From Streptomyces californicus (GTDB taxonomy: Bacteria; Actinomycetota; Actinomycetes; Streptomycetales; Streptomycetaceae): 64,000 bases of DNA. The notes below the pieces were generated by a model. The model saw only the letters and a program-made list of their open reading frames with translations, was not told where the DNA came from and searched no databases. Every line of letters begins with the position of its first letter. Position 1 is the stretch's first letter. The position numbers were made by a program, and so were the translations under genes. The stretch covers positions 310,001-374,000 of the forward strand of contig NZ_JNZZ01000016.1 in the NCBI RefSeq assembly GCF_000717645.1, given 5' to 3'. Shown here piece by piece: positions 16,721-25,755 of the stretch.

Positions 16721-16759
16721 CTTTCCCAAAGAGTTTTTGCAGAATATTTTTGGGAAAGT
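16721..16759. promoter_or_regulatory. Candidate operator CTTTCCCAAA-N-TTTGGGAAAG
   Basis: Two 10-base arms in inverted orientation, CTTTCCCAAA near 16721 and TTTGGGAAAG ending near 16759, flank an unusually AT-rich spacer. The site sits immediately ahead of the ArsR-type gene and just before the stop end of the PadR gene. The position fits autoregulation of the ArsR-MFS pair. Confidence 0.6.
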
Positions 16760-16772
16760 GGGGAGCAGACTC

Positions 16773-17342
16773 TCAGGTCTCATCCGCAGCCGCTTGCCGC
16801 GCCCGCAGCACCTCCATGACGTCCCGGCACCAGTCGCGGTTGGCGCGTTCGAAGTCCCGCCCCCGGCGGCAGGTGAGATACGGGCCGACGCGCGCCCCGT
16901 GGAGCAGGAACTCCGCCTCGTCCAGGCCGCCGCGCATCCTGCGCAGCCGCTCCTCGAAGAGCGCGGCCTTGGCCTCGGCGAACGCGTACCGCTCGGTGAG
17001 CCGTTCGATCAGCACGGCGGCGTCGAGACGGTCGGCCGCCTGGACCTGGACCAGCAGGTCCTCGCGGAGGAAGGCGGGCTTGGCCGCGGTGGAGGCGAAG
17101 CCCTCCAGCTCGCCCAGCCCCTTCCCGGTGACACGGAACAGCCGCTTGTCGGGACGCCCCTCCTGCACCACCTCGCGCCCCGCGACCAGCCCGTCCCGCT
17201 CCAGCCTCGCCAGCTCCGCGTAGACCTGCTGCGGTTTGGCGTGCCAGAAGTTCGCGACGCCCGCCGCGAACGCCTTGGTGAGCTGGTATCCGCTCAACTC
17301 CTCGTCGAGCAGCGCCGCCAGGACCGCGTGACGCAGCGCCAT
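16773..17342 (-). CDS. PadR-family transcriptional regulator
   Basis: PadR-type regulator of 189 residues. It has an N-terminal winged helix (LRHAVLAALLDEELSGYQLTK, FWHAKPQQVYAELARLERDGLV, GRPDKRLFRVT wing) and a C-terminal dimerisation helix pair (EDLLVQVQAADRLD onward). The ATG at 17342 is chosen for GGGAGAGGTGG upstream; the frame remains open further but without a ribosome site. It is divergent from the SnoaL-like gene, with a TAGTCA/TGACTA palindrome array between them, so it very likely represses both. Confidence 0.88.
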   Translation of the reverse strand: MALRHAVLAALLDEELSGYQLTKAFAAGVANFWHAKPQQVYAELARLERDGLVAGREVVQEGRPDKRLFRVTGKGLGELEGFASTAAKPAFLREDLLVQVQAADRLDAAVLIERLTERYAFAEAKAALFEERLRRMRGGLDEAEFLLHGARVGPYLTCRRGRDFERANRDWCRDVMEVLRARQAAADET

Positions 17343-17416
17343 GGGACCACCTCTCCCTCCGTCGCGCCGACCGCGTCCGCCCAGCCGACCCCTGTCCGGA
17401 ACACCGCTTCCCATGG

Positions 17417-17450
17417 TAGTCATGAAAATGACTAGTCAGATTGATGACTA
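17417..17450. promoter_or_regulatory. PadR-type operator array
   Basis: TAGTCAT-gaaa-ATGACTA (17417-17434) shares its last bases with a second dyad TAGTCA-gattga-TGACTA (17433-17450). The AT-rich double palindrome lies in the 150-base divergent gap between padR and the SnoaL-like gene and is the only such pattern nearby. Confidence 0.75.
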
Positions 17451-17492
17451 TGCAGCGCGCCCGCCGAGGGCGCACCTGCCCGAGGAGGACAC

Positions 17493-17927
17493 ATGACCAC
17501 CGCAGTGGACCGCTTCCGCGCCGCCGTCGACGATCGCGACCTGGGCGCGCTGGACGGCCTGTTCACCGAGGACGTCCGGCTCTACAGCCCGGTGAAGTTC
17601 TCCCCGTTCGAGGGCCGTCCGGCGGTCATGGGCCTCTTCGGCGTCCTGTTGCGCACGTTCGAGGACTTCCGCTACGTCGGCGAGTTCACGGGCTCCTCGC
17701 AGACGAGCGCCGACGGGGCGGAGGCCCCGTCGGCGGTCCTGCTGTTCCGGGCGACGGTCGGCGGCAGGGAGATCCACGGCATCGACCTGCTGCACCTGGA
17801 CGAGGAGGGCCGGATCAAGGAGTTCACCGTGATGGTCCGCCCGCAGTCCGCCGTCCAGGCGCTGGGCGAGGCGGTGCTCGCCGGGCTGGTCGCCGACGGC
17901 CTGGCCCCCGCCGCGCAGCCCGGGTAG
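17493..17927 (+). CDS. SnoaL/NTF2-like fold protein
   Basis: 144-residue cone-shaped alpha+beta (NTF2/SnoaL-like) protein: an N-terminal helix (VDRFRAAVDDRDLGALDGLF), then EDVRLYSPVKFSPFEGRPAV and a sheet ending GIDLLHLDEEGRIKEFTVMVRP. This fold serves small-molecule isomerases, hydrolases or non-catalytic binding proteins; the actual ligand is not predictable. AGGAGG lies just ahead of ATG 17493. It faces the PadR gene across a shared operator, so it is probably induced when PadR binds its effector. It ends only 14 bases from the convergent binding-protein-like gene. Confidence 0.85.
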   Translation: MTTAVDRFRAAVDDRDLGALDGLFTEDVRLYSPVKFSPFEGRPAVMGLFGVLLRTFEDFRYVGEFTGSSQTSADGAEAPSAVLLFRATVGGREIHGIDLLHLDEEGRIKEFTVMVRPQSAVQALGEAVLAGLVADGLAPAAQPG

Positions 17928-17941
17928 CCCGGTCGCGGGCC

Positions 17942-18814
17942 TCAGCTCACCCGCGCCGCCTCCAGGGCGTCCGCGACCAGGCCCAGGAACCGGGCGTGGT
18001 CGCGGGGCCCGTAGAGAGGTTCGGGGTTCCACGGGACGACGGGCGTCGGCGCGGCCTGACTCCCCCGCAGCTCCTCCAACGGGGCGGCGTGGGCGCGGAT
18101 GTCGGCCAGGACCACCTCCGGGCGCAGGGCGAAGGTGTCGGCGCGGTCGAGGGTGGCCCAGTTGACCCCCGGCCCCTCGGGCGGCTCGACGACCCGGACG
18201 CCCAGTTCGGTGAGGACCCGCAGCTCGGGCCACTTCCCGGGGCGGGCGACGTACGCCTCCTCCGGGCTCGCCGGGGAGAGGGCGAGAACCCGGGGGGCGT
18301 CGGCCGCCGTCGCGGTGACGACCGCGCGCAACCGCTGCCGGGCGGCGTCCAGTTCACGCTCCGCGCCGGGCCGGTCCACCGCTCCGAGCGAACGCGCCAG
18401 GGCGGCGAACCGGTCCCCGATCTGCGCGAACGTACGGGCCTGGCTCACGTCGAGGACGACCACCGGCACCCGTTCCTCCAGGCGCTTGGCGGTCTCGGGC
18501 GCCAGGCCGTAGACATGGCCGCCGCCGTAGCTGACGGCCACCACGAGATCCGGTCCGGCGGCCAGCAGCCGCTCGGCGTCCAGGGAGCTGCCCGCGCCGG
18601 CGTACGCGACCTCGTCGAGCGGCAGGGTGCCCGTCTTCGCCGTGTCGGGGTCCGACCCGTCGTGGTCCGAGCCGAAGATCCCCACCGGCCGGACGCCGAG
18701 GTCCCACAGGGTGGCGCCGGCCTGGACGTAGGCCAGGACCCGCTCCGGCGGCCGGGGCGCCGCCGACTGCTGCCCCCGGTCGTCGGAGAACCGCCATCCG
18801 CTCTGTTCCGTCAC
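17942..18814 (-). CDS. TroA-like substrate-binding domain protein without signal peptide
   Basis: Periplasmic-binding-protein type 2 fold, 290 residues, resembling the iron-siderophore/cobalamin binding family (PERVLAYVQAGATLWDLGVRPVGIFGS, then GPDLVVAVSYGGGHVYGLAPETA and a C-terminal PWNPEPLYGPRDHARFLGLVADAL). Unlike the lipoproteins at 6140 and 31390 it has no hydrophobic leader and no lipobox Cys under the preferred GTG start at 18814. The longer frame to 18961 begins MMISARHGQNG, also not a signal. No permease or ATPase adjoins it. It may therefore be a cytoplasmic ligand-binding protein or a non-transport derivative. Confidence 0.75.
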   Translation of the reverse strand: MTEQSGWRFSDDRGQQSAAPRPPERVLAYVQAGATLWDLGVRPVGIFGSDHDGSDPDTAKTGTLPLDEVAYAGAGSSLDAERLLAAGPDLVVAVSYGGGHVYGLAPETAKRLEERVPVVVLDVSQARTFAQIGDRFAALARSLGAVDRPGAERELDAARQRLRAVVTATAADAPRVLALSPASPEEAYVARPGKWPELRVLTELGVRVVEPPEGPGVNWATLDRADTFALRPEVVLADIRAHAAPLEELRGSQAAPTPVVPWNPEPLYGPRDHARFLGLVADALEAARVS

Positions 18815-19036
18815 GTCACACACGCCCCTCTGCCGCCGACTGCCGTACCGCTTGTGCGAGTTCGTACACCTGTACCTGCCCACCTCCTCGCGGCCACACC
18901 CCTCCGGCCCGGAACGAACGACAACCGACCCGTTCTGTCCGTGACGCGCAGAAATCATCACAGAGTGTTAATAATGGGGCACGTTTCGTCACTCTCCGAC
19001 GCCGCACGTCCCCCTCCCGAACGGAGTCGAGCTCCC

Positions 19037-19888
19037 ATGCGCGCGATCTTGAAGGCGGCCCTGGCCCTCGGTCTCGGCGCGTCGCTCTGCGCGGCCCCGG
19101 CCGAGCCGTCGGCCTCGGCGCACTCCGTCCCGGCCGAGACCCGTCCGGCGGCCGGGGCGAGGGCGGCGCGATGTCCGGTCGTCGACGTGCTGGCGGTCTA
19201 CACGCCGAAGGCCGCGAAACGGGTCGGCGGCGAGCGCCGGGTGCCCGCGTCGGCGCAGCGGATCGCGGCCCGGATGAACCGGTCGCTGGCGGGCGGCGGG
19301 CTCTGCGGCGTCATCCGTGTCGTCCACCCGCACACGGCGACCGACTACGCGGGGTCGGAGGAGTTCCGCGCCGCGCACGCCGTCCTCAAGGACCACGCCG
19401 CGGGGCTCGGGCGCCGGGTCCACGAGCAGCGGGCCCGGTACGGCGCCGACCTGGTCGTCCTCCTCGTGGACCGGCCGGGACGCGGCGGCGGTACGGCGGA
19501 CTACACTCCCGCGCTCGGCGCCTCGACGGACGAGTACGCCTACGCGGTCGTCGACGTCGAGGGCATCGAGCTGGACTCGGCGAGTCACGAGATCGGCCAC
19601 ACGCTGGGCCTCGCGCACGACCGCAGGACGCTGGCGGAGGACCCGGTCGGCGCGATGGACGTGGGCCGGAACCACCCGTACAACACCGGCTGGATCACCG
19701 AGGACGGCACGCGCTACACGATCATGGCCTACCGCTCGTCGTGCGGCGGCCACTGCCGGCGGATCAGCCTGTTCTCCAGCGCCACGGGGAGCTGGAAGGG
19801 CCACGCGCTGGGCGACGCGGACAACGACGGCGTACGGGTGCTGCGCGAGACCATGCCGATCGTCGCGGGGTACCGCGACAGACGGTGA
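19037..19888 (+). CDS. Secreted zinc metalloprotease (zincin, reprolysin/peptidyl-Asp type)
   Basis: 283-residue secreted metalloendopeptidase. The signal peptide is residues 1 to about 29 (ILKAALALGLGASLCAAPAEPSASA). The zinc site HEIGHTLGLAHD is at 184-195: three zinc ligands (H184, H188, H194) and Glu185. The Met-turn is probably YTIMAYRSS near residue 235. C90 and the Cys pair in SSCGGHC suggest disulfides. Overall it looks like the M12/M72-type zincins of soil bacteria. AT-rich sequence GTTAATAATG about 70 bases upstream is a possible -10 region. An in-frame ATG at 18974 would spoil the signal peptide, so 19037 is preferred. Confidence 0.87.
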   Translation: MRAILKAALALGLGASLCAAPAEPSASAHSVPAETRPAAGARAARCPVVDVLAVYTPKAAKRVGGERRVPASAQRIAARMNRSLAGGGLCGVIRVVHPHTATDYAGSEEFRAAHAVLKDHAAGLGRRVHEQRARYGADLVVLLVDRPGRGGGTADYTPALGASTDEYAYAVVDVEGIELDSASHEIGHTLGLAHDRRTLAEDPVGAMDVGRNHPYNTGWITEDGTRYTIMAYRSSCGGHCRRISLFSSATGSWKGHALGDADNDGVRVLRETMPIVAGYRDRR

Positions 19889-19925
19889 CCGCGCGCATCA
19901 CCCGCCGCGGCCGGCGCCGGAGGGT

Positions 19926-20516
19926 TCAGCCGGTACGGGGGCGCGCGCCGTCCAGCGTCAGGTCCACGATCCGGCGCGCGAGCCCCTCGTCGAGCGGCGC
20001 ACCGGTCAGCAGGACCCGGGCGAACAGGGGGCCCGCCAGGGTCTCGGCCACCAGCCGGGGATCGGTGTCCCGGTCCAGCTCGCCGCGTTCGACGCCGCGC
20101 CGCACGATGTCCTCACCGCGCCGCAGCCGGGCGTCCCAGTACGGCAGGCGCTCCGCCTCGACGGCCTCCGCGTCCGGGGAGGCGCCGAGATGGAGCAGGG
20201 CCGCACCCTGCGGCGAGGCGAGGTAGTCCGCGACCGCCTCCATCAGCTGGACCAGGTCCTGGCGCACATCGCCGGTGTCGGGTGCGGGCAGCGCGTCGTC
20301 GGCGTGCGAGCCGAGGGCGTCCAGCAGCAGGTTCTCGCGGGTCTTCCAGCGCCGGTACACGGAGGTCTCGTGCACCCCCGCCGCCCTGGCGACCGCCGCG
20401 ACCGTGGTGCCGCCCAGCCCTTCGGCGGCGAGGAGGTCCACGGTCGCCGCCAGCACGGCCCGCCGCATGGGCTCGCCCCGCCGGCGCAGGGGGGCGGGAC
20501 TGTTCTCGATGGTCAT
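19926..20516 (-). CDS. TetR-family transcriptional regulator
   Basis: 196-residue TetR regulator. The HTH is in residues about 15-60 (RRAVLAATVDLLAAEGLGGTT, then ARAAGVHETSVYRRWKTRENL) and the ligand domain has a TetR_C-like region (YLASPQGAALLHLGA, LAGPLFARVLLTG). It is divergent from the zinc-type alcohol dehydrogenase. Two identical-spacing dyads in the gap are its probable operators. No clear ribosome site precedes ATG 20516, so a leaderless or weakly translated message is possible. Confidence 0.9.
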   Translation of the reverse strand: MTIENSPAPLRRRGEPMRRAVLAATVDLLAAEGLGGTTVAAVARAAGVHETSVYRRWKTRENLLLDALGSHADDALPAPDTGDVRQDLVQLMEAVADYLASPQGAALLHLGASPDAEAVEAERLPYWDARLRRGEDIVRRGVERGELDRDTDPRLVAETLAGPLFARVLLTGAPLDEGLARRIVDLTLDGARPRTG

Positions 20517-20530
20517 CCGCGAACCGTATC

Positions 20531-20588
20531 GCAAGTTCACTTGCTTTAGCCCGATGGCGGATCTACGGTTCAACGCAAGACGACTTGC
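20531..20588. promoter_or_regulatory. Duplicated TetR operator
   Basis: Two 14-base dyads, GCAAGTTCACTTGC at 20531-20544 and GCAAGACGACTTGC at 20575-20588, have 44-base centre spacing. Flanking TATCGCAAG and CTTGCGATA extend the pair into one large symmetric arrangement spanning the divergent promoters of the TetR and dehydrogenase genes. Confidence 0.8.
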
Positions 20589-20622
20589 GATAGGTCGTCG
20601 ATCCGAACCGTAAGGACCCGTC

Positions 20623-21633
20623 ATGGAACGCATGCGCGCCGCGCGTCTCCACCTCCCCGACCGCTCCCTCGTCGTGGAGGAGGTGGACAGGCCCGTGCCC
20701 GGCCCCGGCGAAGTGCTGGTCAAGGTCGAGGCGGCCGGGGTCTGCCTCTCCGACGTGCACCTCATCGACGGCACGCTGAGCCCGATGTACCTGGAGGGGG
20801 ACGCGGTCACCCTGGGCCACGAGGTGGCCGGGACCGTGGCCGCGACCGGGCCCGACGTGACCGGGTGGTCGCCCGGTGCGCGGGTGGTGCTCCAGGCGGG
20901 CGAGGAGCGCCGGGGCCGGACGTACACCCGGGGCGTCGACTACGACGGCGGCTGGGCCGAGTACGCCCTCGCCACCGCGTCCACCCTCGTCGCCCTGCCC
21001 GACACGCTCTCCTTCGAGCAGGCGGCGATCATCCCGGACGCGGTCTCCACGCCGTGGGCGGCGGTGACCGCCACCGGCGACGTGCGCCCGGCCGAGGCCG
21101 TGGGCGTCTGGGGCGCGGGCGGCCTCGGCGCGCACGCGGTGCAGTTGCTGCGGACGGTCGGCGCGTACCCGGTCGTCACGGTGGACCCCGCCCCGGCGGC
21201 CCGGGAGCGGGCGCTGGAGTTCGGGGCGGACCTGGCGCTGGACCCCGCCGACCCGCGCTTCGGCGAGAAGGTGCTCGGGGCGAGCGGCGGCGTGGGTCTG
21301 GCGGCGGCGTTCGACTTCGCCGGGGTCCCCCCGGTCCGCGAGCAGGCGCTGACCGTACTGGCCCCGAAGGGGCGGCTGGTGCTGGTGGGGCTGACCGACC
21401 AGCCGCTGACGGTCACCGACGGAACCCTGTTCAGCTACTTCCAGCAGCGGATCCTGGGCCACTACGGCTCGGAGAGCCACCATGTGCAGCAGCTCGTCCG
21501 GCTCGCCGAGGGCGGCAGGCTGGACTTCTCCCGGTCGATCACCGACGTCCTGCCGCTGGAGGAGGCGGCGTCGGCGGTACGGCGGATGGAGACGAAGGAG
21601 GGCGACCCGGTCCGGCTCATTCTGCGGCCGTGA
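20623..21633 (+). CDS. Zinc-type alcohol dehydrogenase family (MDR) oxidoreductase
   Basis: Medium-chain dehydrogenase/reductase of 336 residues. The catalytic-zinc side has GVCLSDVH and GHEVAGTV. The Rossmann motif GVWGAGGLGAHAVQLL lies at about residue 165. The structural-zinc four-Cys lobe expected after residue 90 is absent; the segment reads QAGEERRGRTYTRGVDYDGG. That places it among MDR proteins lacking structural zinc, possibly a crotonyl-CoA-reductase-like or quinone-type branch. Substrate is unknown. AAGGA precedes the ATG. It is divergently arranged with the TetR gene and controlled through the duplicated operator. Its 3' end overlaps the convergent YihY gene by 17 bases. Confidence 0.88.
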   Translation: MERMRAARLHLPDRSLVVEEVDRPVPGPGEVLVKVEAAGVCLSDVHLIDGTLSPMYLEGDAVTLGHEVAGTVAATGPDVTGWSPGARVVLQAGEERRGRTYTRGVDYDGGWAEYALATASTLVALPDTLSFEQAAIIPDAVSTPWAAVTATGDVRPAEAVGVWGAGGLGAHAVQLLRTVGAYPVVTVDPAPAARERALEFGADLALDPADPRFGEKVLGASGGVGLAAAFDFAGVPPVREQALTVLAPKGRLVLVGLTDQPLTVTDGTLFSYFQQRILGHYGSESHHVQQLVRLAEGGRLDFSRSITDVLPLEEAASAVRRMETKEGDPVRLILRP

Positions 21634-22627
21634 CGGGCTTGCCCCCACCGGACTCGGGCTCCTTCTCCGCGGGCGCTCCCTCCGTCTCGGCCTGCTCCCG
21701 CTCCCCCGGAACGGAATCGGGCTCCTTCGCCGCGTCCCCTGCCGCCTTCTGCCGTCGGAGCTCGACGTTGAACTGGGCGCCGGCCAGCAGAGAGAGGTTG
21801 GCGAACCAGATCCAGATGAGGAAGACGACGAGCCCGGCGAGCGATCCGTACAGCCGGCTGTAGCTGCCGACCTGGGTCGCGTACAGGGCGAACAGCGCCG
21901 AGGCGGTCAGCCAGCAGATCGCGGCGAGGATCCCGCCGGGCAGGCTCCGGCGGACGCCGCGCGCCGAGCGGGGGCCGGTGCTGAAGAGGACCATGATCAG
22001 GCAGGCGACGAGGAGCCCCAGCAGCGGCCACTTCATCGCCGCCCACAGCGTCTCCCCCTCGTGCGGGAGACCGACGCGGCGGCCGAGCCAGCGGGCCAGC
22101 GGGCCGGTCATCACGATGGCGAAGGCGCTGGTCATCAGCAGCAGGAGCAGGCCGATCGCGGAGACGACGATGATGTGCGCCTGTCGCAACGGCGGGCGGG
22201 TGTCGCGCACGCCGTGCATGGCGTGCATCGCCCGGCGGAAGACCGCGAGATAGCTGCACGCGGACCACACGGCGCTCACGGAACCGGTGGCGACGAGCAG
22301 CCAGACGGCGGAGCGCTGCTCGGTCGCCGCCTCCAGGGGCCTGCGCAGCGCCTCACCGGACTCGGCCGGGGCGAAGGCGGTGATGTCGGCGATCAGCGCG
22401 CTGGTCGCGTCGGGGTTGGCCAGTCCGATGACGGACACGGTGACCAGGAGCGCGGGGAGCAGCGCGAGGATCGCGTAGTAGGTCAGGGCCGCGGCCCAGT
22501 CGGTGATGTCGTCGTTCCACAACGAGACCGGGGTACGACGCAGGGCGGTGAGCCAGCGCCGGGGCGGTGCGGTGCGTCCGGCGGCGGGGGCGGTGCTGTC
22601 CGCGGCGGACGCGGTCTGGGTGGGCAA
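21617..22627 (-). CDS. YihY/BrkB-family membrane protein
   Basis: Inner membrane protein of the YihY (formerly RNase BN/BrkB) family, about 336 residues and six hydrophobic helices. Family-typical segments are WNDDITDWAAALTYYAILALLPALLV at the start and FLIWIWFANLSLLAGAQFNVEL near the end. The tail is charged and Glu/Pro-rich. A TTG at 22627 is chosen because GGAG lies 7 bases upstream. A GTG at 22759 would add 44 Arg-rich residues without homology to the domain. Function in bacteria is not established. It is convergent with the dehydrogenase gene. Confidence 0.84.
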   Translation of the reverse strand: MPTQTASAADSTAPAAGRTAPPRRWLTALRRTPVSLWNDDITDWAAALTYYAILALLPALLVTVSVIGLANPDATSALIADITAFAPAESGEALRRPLEAATEQRSAVWLLVATGSVSAVWSACSYLAVFRRAMHAMHGVRDTRPPLRQAHIIVVSAIGLLLLLMTSAFAIVMTGPLARWLGRRVGLPHEGETLWAAMKWPLLGLLVACLIMVLFSTGPRSARGVRRSLPGGILAAICWLTASALFALYATQVGSYSRLYGSLAGLVVFLIWIWFANLSLLAGAQFNVELRRQKAAGDAAKEPDSVPGEREQAETEGAPAEKEPESGGGKPVTAAE

Positions 22628-22749
22628 GCTGGTACTCCGGGTACGTGGACGGACGCTGCGGGCGGCGCGGCCCGTCCGTCTCGGGACGCGCCTGCTCCGC
22701 TCGATCCTCTCCTGCCACGCCGCGGGCGATGCACACCCCTCCCCGTCCG

Positions 22750-22795
22750 CTCCCCGCACTCCGGCGGCACGGCGCCGCTGCCGGAGAGCGGGGAG
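22750..22795 (-). terminator. Hairpin terminator after cupin gene
   Basis: Arms CTCCCCGCACTCCGGCGGC (22750-22768) and the near-complement at 22774-22795 form a long GC stem with one mismatch and a small bulge, immediately past the stop of the cupin gene on the minus strand. Confidence 0.6.
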
Positions 22796-22798
22796 CGG

Positions 22799-23116
22799 TC
22801 AGTCGTTGACGGCGGTGAGCAGGACGGCCGCGTCCCGGAGCGCCAGCAGCCCGTGCCGTTCCCGCGGGATCGGGTGCAGGGTCCCGGCCGGCAGGTCGGC
22901 GTCGCCGGAGGCCGCGGTAAGGCGGACGCTGCCGCGCAGGATCAGCAGCGAGGCGGCGGGCGGCGCGTTGTGCTCGTCGAGCGCGGTCCCCTCGGTGAGG
23001 GCGATGACCGTCTGCCGCAAGGGCGGCTGCTGGAGCAGGAGGTGGGCGCTGCGCCCGTGCGCGGAGGCGCGGGCGGCGGCCAGGTGTTCCTCGGCGAGTG
23101 CGTTGAGGTCGTCCAT
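22799..23116 (-). CDS. Small cupin-domain protein
   Basis: 105-residue single-domain cupin-like protein. The pattern ALTEGTALDEHNAPPAASLLILRGSVRLTAASGD then DLPAGTLHPIPRERHGLLALRDAAVLL matches cupin motifs 1 and 2. Motif 1 His is present in DEHN, and motif 2 contributes the His of ERHG. Such short cupins can bind metal or small ligands. The first 25 residues are helical. It is preceded by about 195 bases containing the subtilase terminator and followed by its own hairpin, so it appears monocistronic. No specific role can be assigned. Confidence 0.78.
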   Translation of the reverse strand: MDDLNALAEEHLAAARASAHGRSAHLLLQQPPLRQTVIALTEGTALDEHNAPPAASLLILRGSVRLTAASGDADLPAGTLHPIPRERHGLLALRDAAVLLTAVND

Positions 23117-23240
23117 GTGCCCACTGTGCCGCAGGCTCGCCCGCCCCGCGATCCTGGCGTACGCGCGACGCGTGCGGTACCGGAGGGCGGCCGCGGGGCC
23201 GAGTGGCGTACCGCCGGGAGGGGGCCGGAGCCCTGGCGCC

Positions 23241-23287
23241 GGGCCCGGGGAGCGGATCCCGCCGCGCGGTCCCCGCTCCCCGGGCCC
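23241..23287 (-). terminator. Hairpin terminator after subtilase
   Basis: Perfect 15-base inverted repeat, GGGCCCGGGGAGCGG (23241-23255) with its complement at 23273-23287, 24 bases beyond the stop of the minus-strand subtilase gene. Confidence 0.7.
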
Positions 23288-23311
23288 GGGCCGGCCGCCC
23301 GGCCGGAGCCG

Positions 23312-24502
<1,191 letters not shown>

Positions 24503-24601
24503 GCGGTCTCCTCGGGGTGGGGGCTTCTTCAGGGATCGAGCACGTCCGCGAAACACGAACACCCGTTCCTTCGTCTCCGCCCGTCGACCGCCTTAGCGGG
24601 T

Positions 24602-25720
24602 TCAGCCGGACAGCGCAACGCCGCCGGTCAGCTCCAGTGCGTCGAGGTCGCGCACGTCGTCGGCCGGGAGGCCGTGCTTCGCCCAGCTCCCCACGGCGAC
24701 CTCGGCCGTGATGCCGGGGCCGAAGCCCGCGATGAGGCCTTGTGCGGCCTCGGCCGCTCCTCCGTCGTCGAAGAGCCGGGCCAGCGCGTCGAAGACGACG
24801 GAGCTGGCGATGTTGCCGCGTTCGGTGAGGGTGGCCCTGCTGTACCGGAACATCTCCGGCGGCAGGTTCAGGAAGTGGCAGAGGTCGTCCAGGATGCGCG
24901 GCCCGCCGGCGTGGACGATGAAGAAGTCCATGTCGGGAACGGACCAGCCGTGCAGGTCGACCAGGTCCTGGAGGACCGGGGCGAGCATCTCCATGGTCCC
25001 GGGGACCCGCTTGTCCAGCAGGAAGTGGAAGCCGGTGTCGCGGACCGCGTAGGAGATCCAGTCCTCGGTGTCGGGGACGAGGTGGGAGCCGTTGCGCTCC
25101 AGGCGCATGCCGGTGCCACCCTGTCCCCGGACGACGGCGGCGGACAGGGCGTCGCCGAACAGTCCGTTGGACAGCAGCGATCCGACGCCGATGTCGGTGG
25201 GCTGGTAGCACAGCGAGCAGAACTCGCAGGAGACGATGAGGACGTTGGACCCGGGGTAGGCCCGGCAGAAGTCGTGCGCGCGGTTGATGGCCGCGCCGCC
25301 CGCCGCACAGCCGAGCTGCGCGATGGGGAGCTGGCGGGTCTCGGGCCGGAACCCCATGGTGTTGATGATCCACGCGGTCAGCGAGGGCATCATGAAGCCG
25401 GTGCAGGAGACGTAGACGATCAGGTCGATCTCGGCCGCTTCGGTCTCGGCGTGGGCGAGGGCGCGCCGGACGACGTCGGGGACCCGGGCCTTGGCCTCGG
25501 CCTCGTACACCCGGTTGCGCACCTCGAATCCGGGGTGCCTCAGGGTCTCCTCGATGGGCTGGACGAGGTGCCGGGTCTGCACGCCGGTGTTCCGGATCAG
25601 GCGCAGGACGAGGTCGCGCTGCGGGTGGCCGGCGTGGGTCTCCCGCGCCAGGTCCAGGGTCTGCTGCATCGTGATGACGTGTTCGGGTACGGCGATGGCG
25701 GGTCTGCACAGGGTCGCCAT
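24602..25720 (-). CDS. rppA: Type III polyketide synthase (RppA, THN synthase)
   Basis: 372-residue chalcone-synthase-fold homodimer enzyme. The nucleophile is Cys in LGCAAGGAAI (near 138); the His is in VHAGGPRIL and the Asn in ERGNIASSVV. YVSCTGFMMPSLTAWIINTMGF and the GFGPGITAEVAVGSW C-terminus match actinobacterial RppA, which condenses five malonyl-CoA into 1,3,6,8-tetrahydroxynaphthalene, precursor of flaviolin and HPQ melanin. AGGAGAACCC precedes the ATG. It is 35 bases downstream of a P450 gene in the same direction, matching the known partnership in which the P450 couples the naphthalene units. Confidence 0.9.
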   Translation of the reverse strand: MATLCRPAIAVPEHVITMQQTLDLARETHAGHPQRDLVLRLIRNTGVQTRHLVQPIEETLRHPGFEVRNRVYEAEAKARVPDVVRRALAHAETEAAEIDLIVYVSCTGFMMPSLTAWIINTMGFRPETRQLPIAQLGCAAGGAAINRAHDFCRAYPGSNVLIVSCEFCSLCYQPTDIGVGSLLSNGLFGDALSAAVVRGQGGTGMRLERNGSHLVPDTEDWISYAVRDTGFHFLLDKRVPGTMEMLAPVLQDLVDLHGWSVPDMDFFIVHAGGPRILDDLCHFLNLPPEMFRYSRATLTERGNIASSVVFDALARLFDDGGAAEAAQGLIAGFGPGITAEVAVGSWAKHGLPADDVRDLDALELTGGVALSG

Positions 25721-25755
25721 GGGTTCTCCTCGGGTCTTCGGAGCGGGGGCTCCCG

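Noticed and set aside
20623..21633. Classical four-Cys structural zinc alcohol dehydrogenase
   Set aside because: The expected Cys cluster is absent; the segment after residue 90 has no Cys.
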